From an uncultured Oscillospiraceae bacterium (lineage in GTDB: Bacteria; Bacillota; Clostridia; Oscillospirales; Oscillospiraceae): a DNA stretch of 64,000 bases. Position numbers and translations under genes: made by a program. Below the pieces are notes generated by a model that saw nothing but the letters and a program-made list of their open reading frames with translations, was not told where the DNA came from and made no database searches. Shown here in pieces: positions 7,808-16,333 of the stretch (the first letter of the stretch is position 1; the number at the start of each line of letters is the position of its first letter). Location of the stretch: the NCBI GenBank assembly GCA_910579775.1, contig CAJTUE010000002.1:1-64000 (forward strand). The letters run 5' to 3'.

Positions 7808-9076
7808 ATGATGATGCTGCTCTCTATCGCGGTCGCCCTGTTGGCGGGACTGCTGATGACCCGCCTGATGAACCGTTTTCATTTGCCGGACGTGACCGCT
7901 TATCTATTGGCGGGGGTGATCCTGGGGCCGTGCCTGTTGGGGCGGCTGGGCCTGCCGGGGCTGGGCTTTGGCACCTTTGAACAGGTACAGCTTCTTCAAC
8001 CCATCTCCGATGTAGCTCTGGGCTTTATCGCCTTTGCTATCGGCAGTGAGTTCCGCCTATCCCACCTTCGCCAGACCGGTGGCGCGGCAGTGACCGTCGG
8101 CATCATCCAAGCCGTGGTCGCCACGATCTTTGTGGATCTGTCGCTGCTGGGACTACATTTTGTGTTGGGTGACAAGCTTCCCATTCCGGCGGTCATTACC
8201 TTGGGCGCGATTGCCGCCGCCACTGCTCCCGCTGCGACCTTGATGGTGGTGCGGCAGTATAAGGCCAAGGGTCCGGTGACCGACCTTCTGCTGCCTGTGG
8301 TGGCGCTGGACGACGCGGTGGGTCTTATCATCTTCGCCATCTCCTTTGGGGCGGCCCAGGCCATGGAGGCCAGTACCGTCAACCTGGTGGCGATTTTGGT
8401 AGCGCCTCTGCTGGAGATCATGCTCTCTCTGGTCCTGGGCGCGTTCCTGGGCTGGTGTCTCAGCGTTCTGGAGGGGCTCTTCCACTCCAACCGTAACCGC
8501 GTGGCCATGATCGCGGGCTTTATTGTCCTGGCGGTAGCCCTGTCCATGCTGAAATTTAACCTCGGCGGCACCGAAATCGGTTTCTCTTCGCTGCTGGTGC
8601 TGATGATGCTGGGCACGGTGTTCTGCAATATCTGCCCCCTCTCAGAGGACCTGATGAACCGGGCGGACAAGTGGTCCGCACCTCTTCTGACCCTGTTCTT
8701 TGTGCTCAGCGGCGCGGCCCTCGATTTGGGAGTGTTTGCGGACGCGGCCATCGTGGGGGTGGGCGTGCTCTACATCGTGGCCCGTTCCATTGGCAAGTAT
8801 ACCGGAAGCGCGCTGAGCTGTACCATCTCCCATCAGCCCAGCAACGTGAAAAAATATCTGGGCATCACCTTATTGCCCCAGGCCGGCGTGGCCCTGGGCA
8901 TGTCCGCTCAGGCGGGCGCGGCCATGGGTGAAACGGGTTCTATGGTGCGCAGTATCGTGCTCTTTGGCGTTCTCATCTACGAGCTGGTGGGCCCCAGCCT
9001 CACCAAGTGGGCCTTGACCAAGGCGGGGGACATTCAGCCCAAGGAGACAAAGAAAGAGGCGGCGCAGGGTGTATGA
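7808..9076 (+). CDS. Cation:proton antiporter (CPA2, KefB/NapA-like)
   Basis: This integral membrane transporter exchanges Na+ or K+ for protons. Its 422 residues are almost wholly hydrophobic, with about 12-13 membrane segments, starting MMMLLSIAVALLAGLLMT. The early HLPDVTAYLLAGVILGP and the LDDAVGLIIFAIS motif (ion-binding Asp pair) are typical of the CPA2/KefB Na+/H+ exchanger domain (PF00999). There is no TrkA-N or USP regulatory domain, so it is a short form. The start has GGAAGG upstream. The MBL hydrolase gene overlaps its end by eight bases, so the two are translationally coupled. Confidence 0.9.
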   Translation: MMMLLSIAVALLAGLLMTRLMNRFHLPDVTAYLLAGVILGPCLLGRLGLPGLGFGTFEQVQLLQPISDVALGFIAFAIGSEFRLSHLRQTGGAAVTVGIIQAVVATIFVDLSLLGLHFVLGDKLPIPAVITLGAIAAATAPAATLMVVRQYKAKGPVTDLLLPVVALDDAVGLIIFAISFGAAQAMEASTVNLVAILVAPLLEIMLSLVLGAFLGWCLSVLEGLFHSNRNRVAMIAGFIVLAVALSMLKFNLGGTEIGFSSLLVLMMLGTVFCNICPLSEDLMNRADKWSAPLLTLFFVLSGAALDLGVFADAAIVGVGVLYIVARSIGKYTGSALSCTISHQPSNVKKYLGITLLPQAGVALGMSAQAGAAMGETGSMVRSIVLFGVLIYELVGPSLTKWALTKAGDIQPKETKKEAAQGV

Positions 9077-9797
9077 ATTAGTACAGGTCTCGCCCCGAGA
9101 CTACTATATTGAAAGTCCTGCAAAAATTGGCCTGGTTTGTCTCACTGACAACGACGTCTGCCTCATTGATAGCGGCAGCGACAAGGACGCGGGCCGCAAG
9201 GTGCGCCAGCATCTGGACGCCAATGGCTGGCATCTGGTCGCCATCTACAACACCCACTCCAACGCCGACCATATTGGTGGCAATAAATATTTACAGGCTC
9301 AGACAGGATGCAGGATCTATGCTCCCGGTATTGAACGCGACTTTACCCTCCATCCCATTTTGGAGCCGTCCTTTCTCTATGGCGGTTTTCCTCCCCGGGA
9401 GCTGCGGCATAAATTTTTGCTGGCCCAGGAGAGCGAAGCGGAGGAGCTGACTGCGGATCTCCTACCCGAGGGCTTTGAAATGATCCCACTGCCCGGACAC
9501 TTCTTTGATATGGTTGGGTTCCGCACGCCGGATGACACAGTATATCTGGCCGACTGCCTCTCCGGTCGGGAAACGCTGGACAAGTACCGGATCGGGTTTA
9601 TCTATGATGTGGCGGCCTATCTGGACACTCTGGAGCGGATGAAGGGGATGACGGCCAAGACCTTTGTCCCAGCCCACGCGGCGGCCTGCGGAGAAATCGC
9701 TGAGCTGGCGCAGTATAATATTGACAAGGTCAACGAGGTCCAAGGGGATATCCTTGCGCTGTGCGACAAGCCCAGGAGCTTTACTGATGTGCGATAA
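9069..9797 (+). pseudogene. MBL-fold metallohydrolase, truncated at the C-terminus by a mobile element
   Basis: The N-terminal 240 residues form a metallo-beta-lactamase-fold hydrolase with NTHSNADHIGG (H63, D67, H68), a later PLPGHFFDMVGF, a Zn-ligand LADCLS segment and PAHAAA. Substrate is unknown. The protein stops at FTDVR, where relatives continue for some 50 residues. At 9798 the mobile element begins, and the missing tail (SLIGSTVRSYLTWLKEAG onward) is found 6.4 kb away at about 16194-16295 on the same strand. All metal ligands remain in this part, so the fragment may still fold, but I class it as a disrupted gene. It overlaps the antiporter gene by eight bases. Confidence 0.8.
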
Positions 9798-9830
9798 AGA
9801 AGTAATAGAAGTGTAAAAAATTTTGCCGTT

Positions 9831-9863
9831 CCTATCCGGCACTTGCGCATTGTGTCGGATAGG
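9831..9863 (-). terminator. Hairpin after the serine recombinase gene, possible terminator
   Basis: CCTATCCG (9831-9838) pairs with CGGATAGG (9856-9863). Read on the minus strand it follows the recombinase stop and is trailed by AACGGCAAAATTTTTT. It may terminate the element operon or mark the element end. Confidence 0.45.
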
Positions 9864-9871
9864 TCGGGCGG

Positions 9872-11482
9872 TTATTCGGGCAAGTCCACCTTGCCAACAA
9901 AAGAATAATAAATCTCAATGTCCTGTCTGCGGGTCTTGTTCTCGTCATAGCTGCACTCATGCACAACGATTTTCTCTACAAACTCCCGCAGCAGAGTAGG
10001 GGTAAGTTCTTCAAAGCTGGTATGCCGCCGGACAACATTCATAAACTTTTCTGCGTTCACGGTGGCTTCCTGTGCTTTGGAAAGCTCCGCTTGAATAGCA
10101 GCGGCTCTTTCTTTCAGCTCCCGTTGCTCTGCTTCATAGTCTGCCGACAGCTCTGTGAAACGCTCGTCTGATATGCGCCCGGTCACGCTGTCCTCATACA
10201 GCCGCTTGAAGATAGCGGATAACTCGGCTATGCGTTTCTCGGAGGCTTCCAGTTCCTTTTTCTTGGCGGCGTTCCTGCGTTTGCCCCCGTCCTCGTTCTG
10301 CTCAATCAAGAGTTTCATAAACCGGGCTTCATGCTTTGCCGCATAGCTGGTCACTTTCCGCAGATTGGAGAGTACACCAGCGGTCAAGAGGTCGGTGCGG
10401 ATAAAGTGCGCCGTACAGTCATGGGTGCGTTTCTTGTAGTTGCCGCAGATATAACAGTCCTGCTTGCGCTTGTCCGTCTGGTATCGCTGCTGATACATCA
10501 CGCTGCCGCAGTCCGCACAGAACAGTATGCCGGAGAACAAACCCACTTCATCATAGCGGTTTGGGCGTTTGCGCTGTTTGCGAAGCTCCTGCACCCGTTC
10601 CCATGTTTGGGTGTCTATGATAGGCTCGTGGTGGTTCTCGAAAATCACTTGCTTTTCCGGGGGATTTTCTACACTGTGCTTGACTTTGTAAGAAAGTTTT
10701 TCTGTCTTGAAATTTACCAGACAGCCTGTGTATTCCCGGTTTTCAAGGATATGCACTACGGTATTGGTCGCCCACTTGCACTCATAGCCGGGGTGGTAGC
10801 GGCGGGTGCTGCCCGTCCTGCGGTATTCAAGCGTTCCCGGCGTGGGGATTTGCTGCTCTGTGAGCATACGGGCTATCTTGGTCGGACCATTCCCGGCAAG
10901 ACAGAGGTTGTATATCTGCTTGACTACGGGTGCAGCTTCCTCGTCAATAATGAAATTTTCATCCTCGTCCATGAGGTAGCCATACACAGGCTTGCTTGTG
11001 ATGGGCTTGCCATTCATGCCTTTTGAGCGTTTTACTGCTTTGATTTTCTTGCTCGTATCTCTCACCAGCCATTCGTTAAAGATATTCCGCAGCGGGGCAA
11101 AGTCATTGTCGCCCTGTGCGCTGTCCACTCCGTCATTGATAGCGATGAAGCGGACACCTTTCTGTGGGAAAATCATTTCCGTGTACATTCCCACTTGCAG
11201 GTAGTTTCGCCCTAACCTCGACATATCCTTTACGATAACTGTCCCGACTTTTCCGGCTTCAATGTCCGCAAGCATGGCTTGAAAACCGGGTCTTTGAAAG
11301 TTCGCACCAGAATAACCGTCGTCCGTGTACCAGCGCAGATTGGAAAAGCCGTTCTGCTTTGCATAGGTTTCAAGGATACGCTTCTGATTGGAAATGGAAT
11401 TGCTTTCGCCTTGCAGCTCGTCCTCATGGGATAGTCTTGGGTAAAGGGCGGTAATTGGTTGTTGGTTGGTCTGTCTTAACAT
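9872..11482 (-). CDS. Large serine recombinase (TnpX/TndX-like) of the element
   Basis: This is the site-specific recombinase that would excise and integrate the element through a 5'-phosphoserine intermediate. The resolvase domain occupies the N-terminus, with catalytic Ser18 in YPRLSHEDE, followed by KDMSRLGRNYLQVG. The recombinase domain follows (about 160-300), then a zinc ribbon (FCADCGSVMY ... CYICGNYKKRTHDC), a coiled coil and a DUF4368-type C-terminus (VEKIVVHECSYDENKTRRQ). It has 536 residues. The ATG has GGAGG five bases upstream. It lies at the left end of the element, as usual for such elements. Confidence 0.93.
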   Translation of the reverse strand: MLRQTNQQPITALYPRLSHEDELQGESNSISNQKRILETYAKQNGFSNLRWYTDDGYSGANFQRPGFQAMLADIEAGKVGTVIVKDMSRLGRNYLQVGMYTEMIFPQKGVRFIAINDGVDSAQGDNDFAPLRNIFNEWLVRDTSKKIKAVKRSKGMNGKPITSKPVYGYLMDEDENFIIDEEAAPVVKQIYNLCLAGNGPTKIARMLTEQQIPTPGTLEYRRTGSTRRYHPGYECKWATNTVVHILENREYTGCLVNFKTEKLSYKVKHSVENPPEKQVIFENHHEPIIDTQTWERVQELRKQRKRPNRYDEVGLFSGILFCADCGSVMYQQRYQTDKRKQDCYICGNYKKRTHDCTAHFIRTDLLTAGVLSNLRKVTSYAAKHEARFMKLLIEQNEDGGKRRNAAKKKELEASEKRIAELSAIFKRLYEDSVTGRISDERFTELSADYEAEQRELKERAAAIQAELSKAQEATVNAEKFMNVVRRHTSFEELTPTLLREFVEKIVVHECSYDENKTRRQDIEIYYSFVGKVDLPE

Positions 11483-11593
11483 AAAATCCTCCGTTTCCGA
11501 CAGCCAGCCCCACTATTCCGTACCTTGATTGTACCACATGGGGCGGCTGTCTGTATAGCGGCAAAAGCGTCAAATCTGCTTCTTTATGGTCGG

Positions 11594-11782
11594 TCAAATC
11601 GCCGTTTTTTGTGTAGCAGCTTCCGCTTCCAGCACTTTCATCATCTTGTCGGCTGCGGTGTCGGTTGCGCCCTGCTTGAAGAAGCCGGAAACGGTAAGGA
11701 CGGAGTTGCCCATGCGGATTTCCGTCACACAGTCCGGGCGGCGGTCTGTTTTGGTGGTGCTTGTCTGTTTCGTTTCTGTCAT
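11594..11782 (-). CDS. TnpW-like small transposon protein
   Basis: This protein of 62 residues (MTETKQTSTTKTDRRPDCVT to ATQKTAI) resembles TnpW of Tn4451-type elements. The middle, IRMGNSVLTVSGFFKQGATDTAADKMMKVLE, is the conserved part. Its biochemical role is unknown. The ATG overlaps the stop of the upstream ATPase gene as ATGA and AAAGGAG precedes it, so I reject the longer open frame. It lies in the operon between the ATPase and the recombinase. Confidence 0.75.
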   Translation of the reverse strand: MTETKQTSTTKTDRRPDCVTEIRMGNSVLTVSGFFKQGATDTAADKMMKVLEAEAATQKTAI

Positions 11783-12633
11783 AGGCTCTCCTTTCGCTGC
11801 TTCATCAGTTGCTTTAAGCGTTCCAGCTTTTCCTGTGCGGTTTCCTTTCGGAAGTTGCTGCCCGTGAAGCGGACGGGGGCGCACATGGAAGTCAGCCTGT
11901 CATAGATACGGGCGTGGGGCGTGTCCTGCGGGTGCTGCAATTCCTCCAGCGTGAGGTTGGTCGTGGCGATCAGCGGCTTGCCGCTTCGGTAACGGCTGTC
12001 AATCACGCTGTAAACCTGTTCCAGCCCGTATTCTGTTCCTCGCTCCATACCGAAATCATCAAGTATCAGCAGAGGGTAGCTGCAAAGGCGGGAAATATAT
12101 TCGTTCCTGCCCTCAAAGCTGGCGGCAAGGTCACCCAGTATCGTTGCAAAGTTTGTCATGCAGACGGCAACCTCTTTTTCCATAAGGGCGTTGGCGATAC
12201 AGGCGGCAAGGTAGCTTTTTCCCGTCCCCACGCCGCCCCAAAACAGGTAGCCGATATTTTCAGCCTGCATGGTTTCCCAGCTCTCCACATAAAAGCGGGC
12301 GGTTTCGGTCTGCGGGTTTCTGCCGTTGTCATGCTCAAATGTCCAGTTCCGCATAGCAGGGTCGGTAAAGCCCCGGCGTTTCAAGTCCTCCACTTTTTCA
12401 AGGTGCTTCTGTCGGCTTTCGGCGGCTTGCTGCTTTTCACGGGCTGCCCGCTGGCAGTCGCACTCTGCCGGGTGGCGGTCACGCCCGAAACAAGTCTTTC
12501 CCTCTGCAAAATAGGCTTCTTTGGGCGTATGGCACTTACCGCAGTATAAAAGCCCGTCCTCGCCTGTGTAGTCCTCCGCTTCGGCGGTAGTGGCTGTAAT
12601 GTCCGTAATCATAGCTTCAATTCCGTTTTTCAT
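11779..12633 (-). CDS. DnaC/IstB-like ATP-binding protein
   Basis: This AAA+ ATPase resembles DnaC helicase loaders. The N-terminus has a Cys/His cluster (LYCGKCHTPKEAYF ... TCFGRDRHPAECDCQ) likely to bind zinc. The ATPase core has Walker A GGVGTGKSY and Walker B LLILDDFGME, with the sensor segment IATTNLTLEEL. It has 284 residues from ATG 12633, which overlaps the stop of the replisome-organizer gene as ATGA and follows AAGGAGG. Together the two proteins probably help the excised element replicate; that is inference from family roles. Confidence 0.85.
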   Translation of the reverse strand: MKNGIEAMITDITATTAEAEDYTGEDGLLYCGKCHTPKEAYFAEGKTCFGRDRHPAECDCQRAAREKQQAAESRQKHLEKVEDLKRRGFTDPAMRNWTFEHDNGRNPQTETARFYVESWETMQAENIGYLFWGGVGTGKSYLAACIANALMEKEVAVCMTNFATILGDLAASFEGRNEYISRLCSYPLLILDDFGMERGTEYGLEQVYSVIDSRYRSGKPLIATTNLTLEELQHPQDTPHARIYDRLTSMCAPVRFTGSNFRKETAQEKLERLKQLMKQRKESL

Positions 12634-13379
12634 AAGCTCTCGCCCTCCTTGCATGAATAATCGGGTATGCCCTGTTTCGGGGCAGCCTTGCCTTTGGCAG
12701 CGTCCTCCTGCGCCCACTTGTAAATGGTGGCTGCATGGCTGTGGTACTGTTTCCCGGTGGAAGCGATATGGCAGGAAAGCCGGTCAATATAATACTCCCA
12801 CTTGTCGGGCAACTCTGTTTTTAGCCCGGAAAGCTCTGTATCGGTCAGTATCACATTGTTGTATCTGCCATAAGCGGCGGGGGCGGGGTGTCCCGTTTCT
12901 CCCTCTCTCTCTTTTTCTATCTCTATCTCTTTCTCTAACTCTATCTCTATCTCTGGTGGACGAATGTCGGACAAATGTCCGCCTTTTGTCCGGGGCGGTA
13001 AAAGTGCCTTGTTTTCCAGTCTTGCAGCCCGTTTCCGCTCGGCTTCGGTAGAGGACTGTCCTATCATCAGCTCAATGTCGGTCATATAGAAAGCCCCGCT
13101 GTCAAGCTGCTCCACAAGCCCCAACTGCCGGAAAATCTCTAAAGCCCTCTCAACCGTCCCTATCTGGTGGCGGGTCAGTGTCGCTATCATCTGCGCTGTG
13201 TAGGGGATATGCTCGTCAAGCTGCAATTTCCCGCCGTTTTTCAGCGATTTTAAGTACAGCTTCAAGAGGATATTGGAGTATAAAATCCCGTCTTTCATAT
13301 CTTCCAGCAGCACAATGGAGTCGCTGTCAAAAAAGTTCTCTTTCAGCTTGAGGTAGTAATACTTGCGGTTATCTGCCAT
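12630..13379 (-). CDS. Phage-type replisome organizer N-terminal domain protein
   Basis: From MADNRKYYYLKLKENFF the first 110 or so residues are a winged-helix replisome-organizer domain, as in phage and plasmid DnaD/DnaB-like initiators. A repetitive Glu/Ile/Lys linker (IEIELEKEIEIEKEREGE) follows, then a C-terminal helical region with YIDRLSCHIASTGKQYHSH. It has 249 residues. The start at 13379 is chosen by the conserved N-terminus; the frame is open further upstream. The linker is encoded by a low-complexity stretch at about 12901-12955. It probably works with the DnaC-like protein next to it. Confidence 0.8.
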   Translation of the reverse strand: MADNRKYYYLKLKENFFDSDSIVLLEDMKDGILYSNILLKLYLKSLKNGGKLQLDEHIPYTAQMIATLTRHQIGTVERALEIFRQLGLVEQLDSGAFYMTDIELMIGQSSTEAERKRAARLENKALLPPRTKGGHLSDIRPPEIEIELEKEIEIEKEREGETGHPAPAAYGRYNNVILTDTELSGLKTELPDKWEYYIDRLSCHIASTGKQYHSHAATIYKWAQEDAAKGKAAPKQGIPDYSCKEGESL

Positions 13380-13581
13380 TGTCCCTGTCCTCCTTTTTCC
13401 GGCGTTTGGAGTAGTAGTGGGGGCAGAGTATGATAACCGCCCGGAAGCTCTGCTTGCAGCTATGGGTACAGCCCCGGCAGAGGTCATTGTATGTGATACG
13501 ATCGCAGGTGGAATTCCCGACTTTCACTTGCCGCAGGAAAAAAGACCATTCCAGCCGCCGTTTCTTGCTCATTCTTGGCAT
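13369..13581 (-). CDS. Small conserved Cys-rich protein of the element
   Basis: This 70-residue basic protein has the pattern CRGCTHSCKQSFRAVIILC and ends in a run of Lys/Arg/Glu. Small proteins of this type recur in Clostridial mobilizable elements; no function is known to me. The spaced Cys residues suggest a zinc-binding module. AAAGGAG lies seven bases before the ATG, and its end overlaps the replisome-organizer start by 11 bases, so it is translated as part of the operon. Confidence 0.65.
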   Translation of the reverse strand: MPRMSKKRRLEWSFFLRQVKVGNSTCDRITYNDLCRGCTHSCKQSFRAVIILCPHYYSKRRKKEDRDNGR

Positions 13582-13766
13582 GGGTGCGCTCCTTTCTGCC
13601 GTTTCCGCTGGTGTGGCGGTATCGGCGGTAATTCTGTATCATCTCGGTATCATTTTCGGGTTTTTTCTGCCCTATAAGCCCGTTAAAAAATCCTTTGGTA
13701 TTTGCGGATAGGGTACGGGGCAGCCCCCTTGTTCTGTATAGGTTCGGGTACATTTTGGGGCGGTTT
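13582..13766. other. Noncoding gap inside the element
   Basis: About 185 bases separate the relaxase stop from the small Cys-rich gene. I see the ribosome binding site of the small gene and no other clear signal. A separate promoter may lie here, since this is the largest gap in the otherwise overlapping gene set. Confidence 0.4.
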
Positions 13767-15389
13767 TTATCGTTCCTGTTCCTGCCTTTTCACAGGCTTG
13801 CGCTCCCGGTGTAAAATCTGGTCGATATTGCCCTTGACAGTCTGTAAGCGGCGGTATTCCTCCCGTTTTGCCCGGTAATCGTTGTAGCCGCTGTTTTTCT
13901 CTTGGATAAGGGTTTCAATCTCTGCTTGCAGGGCTTTATAGCTCGGCAGCTTGGAAATGCCGTTTTCCCTGAAATAGCGGGCGGCTGCGTCTGCTATGAT
14001 AAAGTCGCTTTCGTACTTCTGACGGTAGGCTGCTTTTGCTTTGGCGTTTTTCTGCTGTTTCAGCCCGTCCCGGACAGGGCGGGTCTTGGAATAGGCAAGC
14101 ACCTGCCGTTGCAGCTCCTTTTTCCCGTTCAGCGTCTTTTCCATCTGCTTCAGCTCTGTAAGGCTTTCCCGCATGGCGGTATAGGCGGCAGAACAGGCTT
14201 CGTCCAGTTCCTCCGGGGAAGAAAAGCCGTACTGCTGATAGGCGGTAACGGTAGCTGCCATTTGCTTTAGGTTGTGCTTTGCCGCCCAGCGGTCATAGCC
14301 CACGCCCTTGCCCTCGGCTCGCTTGGCTTCCCGGTCAACCATGCGCTGCAAGGTGTTGTCTGCCGGGGTGGTTTTTGTGGTTTTTTCCCCTTGTGACAGC
14401 TTTTTAACCGCGGCAGGGTATTCGAGTATGGCTTTGCTCTGTTCGGCGGCTCTGTGGGCGTTCTGCGTAAGCAGGACAAGGACAGCAGCCTTGTCAAAAT
14501 CGTCCCCCAGCTTCCGGGCTGTGATAGGCTTTGTCCTGTCCGGCGTGAGGTAGGAAAGCCGCCCCCGGCTCTCCTTGACGGTCACACCCTCCCGCAGCAA
14601 AAGGGAAGAAAATTCGTCAAAGCTGCCAGCTTGGGAAAGTGCCTGCCGTATCGTCCGGCGCAGCTTCGCCTTGTCCGTTTCAAACTTGGTGGGCTTGGTC
14701 GGCTGTCCTGCGGCTTCTCTGACAGCGTTCTCTTTATCAAGGGCAAGCTGTCCTTTCTTTGCCGCCCAGTATTCCCGTTCGGTTATCCGTTCCTTGCTGC
14801 CGCTTAGGAGGTCGATTTGGTAAAGCCCCTCCCGGTGGCACATCTCCATGACTTCACTCTTGAAATATTCCATAGCGGCGTTGGTGCAGCGGTGCTTGCA
14901 GCCCTCCCGTGTGTCGGCTGGTCTGTCCATGTAGGGCAGAAGCGGGACTTCATAAATCCGCAGGGAGTTGATGACGATATGCACATGGATATTGCCGCTG
15001 TGGTTATGCCCGTCCGGGTGGGTGCAGACTAAGGCTTGGTGTCCGGGGAAATGCTCTTTACAGAACTGCTCGCCCAGCTCCTGCGCCCGGTCTACGGTCA
15101 AGCCGTTGTCTGTCCCGTCCCGTGGGTCAAAGCTGATGATATAGTGGTGGCTTTTCACATCTTCCCGTTTTTGGTTTTTCTCATAGCGGAGATTAGCCCG
15201 CATACAGGCAACAGCGAAATCCTCGCCCCCACAGTTGAGGGAAGAAATGCGGTAATCCTCCCTCGGTATCAGCCGCCCGTTTTCATCAAGGGTGGGCTTC
15301 ATGGTAAACTCGTCATGCTCAAATGTGAGATAGGCTTCCGCTGCGCCATAGTCCGCATTTTTAGAGCTGATATGTTTGAATGTTGCCAA
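13767..15389 (-). CDS. Relaxase/mobilization nuclease (MobP, VirD2-like)
   Basis: This is the nickase that would start transfer at oriT. The N-terminal relaxase domain (PF03432 type) includes SHHYIISFDPRDGTD and the metal-binding NIHVHIVINS (HxH). The C-terminal half is helical and charged. It has about 540 residues. The probable start is TTG at 15389, giving MATFKHISSKNADYGAAEAY, the usual N-terminus; it then overlaps the mobC gene by 29 bases. The longer frame from 15419 is less likely. Element 1 carries an unrelated MobV relaxase, so the two are distinct mobilization systems. Confidence 0.88.
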   Translation of the reverse strand: MATFKHISSKNADYGAAEAYLTFEHDEFTMKPTLDENGRLIPREDYRISSLNCGGEDFAVACMRANLRYEKNQKREDVKSHHYIISFDPRDGTDNGLTVDRAQELGEQFCKEHFPGHQALVCTHPDGHNHSGNIHVHIVINSLRIYEVPLLPYMDRPADTREGCKHRCTNAAMEYFKSEVMEMCHREGLYQIDLLSGSKERITEREYWAAKKGQLALDKENAVREAAGQPTKPTKFETDKAKLRRTIRQALSQAGSFDEFSSLLLREGVTVKESRGRLSYLTPDRTKPITARKLGDDFDKAAVLVLLTQNAHRAAEQSKAILEYPAAVKKLSQGEKTTKTTPADNTLQRMVDREAKRAEGKGVGYDRWAAKHNLKQMAATVTAYQQYGFSSPEELDEACSAAYTAMRESLTELKQMEKTLNGKKELQRQVLAYSKTRPVRDGLKQQKNAKAKAAYRQKYESDFIIADAAARYFRENGISKLPSYKALQAEIETLIQEKNSGYNDYRAKREEYRRLQTVKGNIDQILHRERKPVKRQEQER

Positions 15390-15759
15390 CAGCGTCACCC
15401 ACTTTCTGCAAGACTTCAAACTTTAGGGCAGCAAGGTCGGAAACCGCCGCCCGTACCTCCCCGGCAAGCTGCGGGTAGGGGCTGTGCCACTCGTTCAGCG
15501 TCCGGGCTATCTGGTTTAAGTTGCCGCCGATCCTGCCGTATTCGGCGGTCAGCTTCCCGACAGCGGCAAGCAACTCGTCATTGACGGGGGAAACGGTTAT
15601 GATGGGGCGTATGGCTGCCCCGGTTATGGCTTGCCGGATAAACTCGGCTTGGCTCATGTTGTAAGCAGAAAGCCTTTCCGCAAACTCGGCGTATTCTTCC
15701 TCGGTCATGCGTGTCTTGACTACCCGGCTGCGGTGCGGCGTGTTATATCGTTTTCGCAT
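15361..15759 (-). CDS. mobC: MobC-like relaxosome accessory protein
   Basis: This DNA-binding accessory protein of 132 residues would help the relaxase melt or bind oriT. The N-terminus (VVKTRMTEEEYAEFAERLSA) looks like a ribbon-helix-helix, and IGGNLNQIARTLNE is the hallmark of the MobC family (PF05713). The ATG at 15759 has AGGAGG seven bases upstream; the open frame beyond it is noncoding. It is the first gene of the minus-strand operon, next to the presumed oriT. Confidence 0.88.
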   Translation of the reverse strand: MRKRYNTPHRSRVVKTRMTEEEYAEFAERLSAYNMSQAEFIRQAITGAAIRPIITVSPVNDELLAAVGKLTAEYGRIGGNLNQIARTLNEWHSPYPQLAGEVRAAVSDLAALKFEVLQKVGDAVGNIQTYQL

Positions 15760-15859
15760 GGTAAAACCTCCTTCGGCTGTGCGTGGTGTCCTCTCACTAA
15801 TAGGAGAAAAACAGGGTGTAAAGCGGAACTGTTTTTGAAAAATCCGAAAAATTATTTTG

Positions 15860-15990
15860 AGGGATTTTCCAGCGGCGTAAGCCGCATAAGCAGGGTTTGG
15901 GGAAGGCACTCCCCAACAAGATTCCCGCAGGGGCAAAATGAGCGATAAGCGAATTTTGGTACTGCGGTAGAATCTTGCTCTGAAAAACTC
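15860..15990. repeat. Candidate oriT of the second element (nested inverted repeats)
   Basis: Upstream of mobC three inverted repeats are packed together: GCGGC/GCCGC (15872-15876 with 15881-15885), TTGGGGA/TCCCCAA (15897-15903 with 15910-15916) and CAAGATTC/GAATCTTG (15917-15924 with 15970-15977). OriT regions of MobP/MobC systems lie just before the mobC gene and contain such repeats. The nick site is not identified. Confidence 0.5.
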
Positions 15991-16088
15991 CGGCGTTCCC
16001 CGGCTTCCGTACTTTCCGCTAACAAGACGTTTCAAAAGGGCTTTGCTACCCGCTATTCCGGCATATCTTGAAAATTTTCCTTTCACTA

Positions 16089-16161
16089 CCTACAACACCA
16101 CGCAAAGCAAAATGGACGGAGATTTTTAGAATTTCCCCTTATTCCCTACAACACCACGCAA
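16089..16161. repeat. 17-bp direct repeat pair near the right end of the element
   Basis: CCTACAACACCACGCAA occurs at 16089-16105 and again at 16145-16161, 56 bp apart. Both copies lie just inside the inferred right end. They may be recombinase binding subsites or part of the transfer origin. The rest of 15991-16178 holds no gene. Confidence 0.65.
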
Positions 16162-16178
16162 GCCGAAAAAGGCGGACA

Positions 16179-16295
16179 ATGGCAGTATTTTTTTCTTTGA
16201 TAGGAAGCACCGTGCGCTCCTATCTGACTTGGCTGAAGGAGGCCGGACGCCTCCGGGCGAAATTTGTGGACAATCGGCTTCTTTTCCAGGCTTGA
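16179..16295 (+). pseudogene. Detached C-terminal tail of the MBL-fold hydrolase
   Basis: The frame ending SLIGSTVRSYLTWLKEAG, then RLRAKFVDNRLLFQA, is the conserved C-terminal helix-turn-strand tail of the MBL-fold family whose N-terminal part ends at 9797. It has no ribosome binding site and the codons before about 16194 do not look like the family. About 20 residues that relatives have between the two parts are not visible on either side, so there may have been a small loss at the junction. The stop codon lies inside the -35 box of the tRNA-Pro promoter. Confidence 0.75.
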
Positions 16296-16320
16296 CAACC
16301 GGCGGAAAACTCCGTATAAT
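16292..16320 (+). promoter_or_regulatory. Consensus promoter of tRNA-Pro
   Basis: TTGACA (16292-16297) and TATAAT (16315-16320) are a perfect consensus pair with 17-bp spacing. The -35 box overlaps the stop codon of the MBL tail, and the start point would be just before the tRNA at 16334. Confidence 0.9.
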
Positions 16321-16333
16321 AACAGGGTTGTTA

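Larger units (their letters stand above)
9798..16178. mobile_element. Compact integrative mobilizable element with large serine recombinase, inserted in the MBL gene
   Basis: Every gene in this 6.4-kb interval is a mobility gene and all lie on the minus strand: serine recombinase, TnpW, DnaC-like ATPase, replisome organizer, a small Cys-rich protein, MobP-type relaxase and MobC. The interval separates the two halves of an MBL-fold gene. The family of TnpX/TndX recombinases inserts at GA dinucleotides; GA occurs on both sides but the exact crossover cannot be fixed. There is no obvious cargo. The boundaries given are accurate to about 30 bp. Confidence 0.8.

Noticed and set aside
12901..12955. 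Pyrimidine-rich repetitive stretch, considered as microsatellite or CRISPR-like
   Set aside because: It encodes the Glu/Ile/Lys linker of the replisome organizer; there are no spacers.
9798..16178. Full conjugative element (ICE)
   Set aside because: No type IV secretion, coupling protein or VirB4-like genes occur; it can only be mobilizable.
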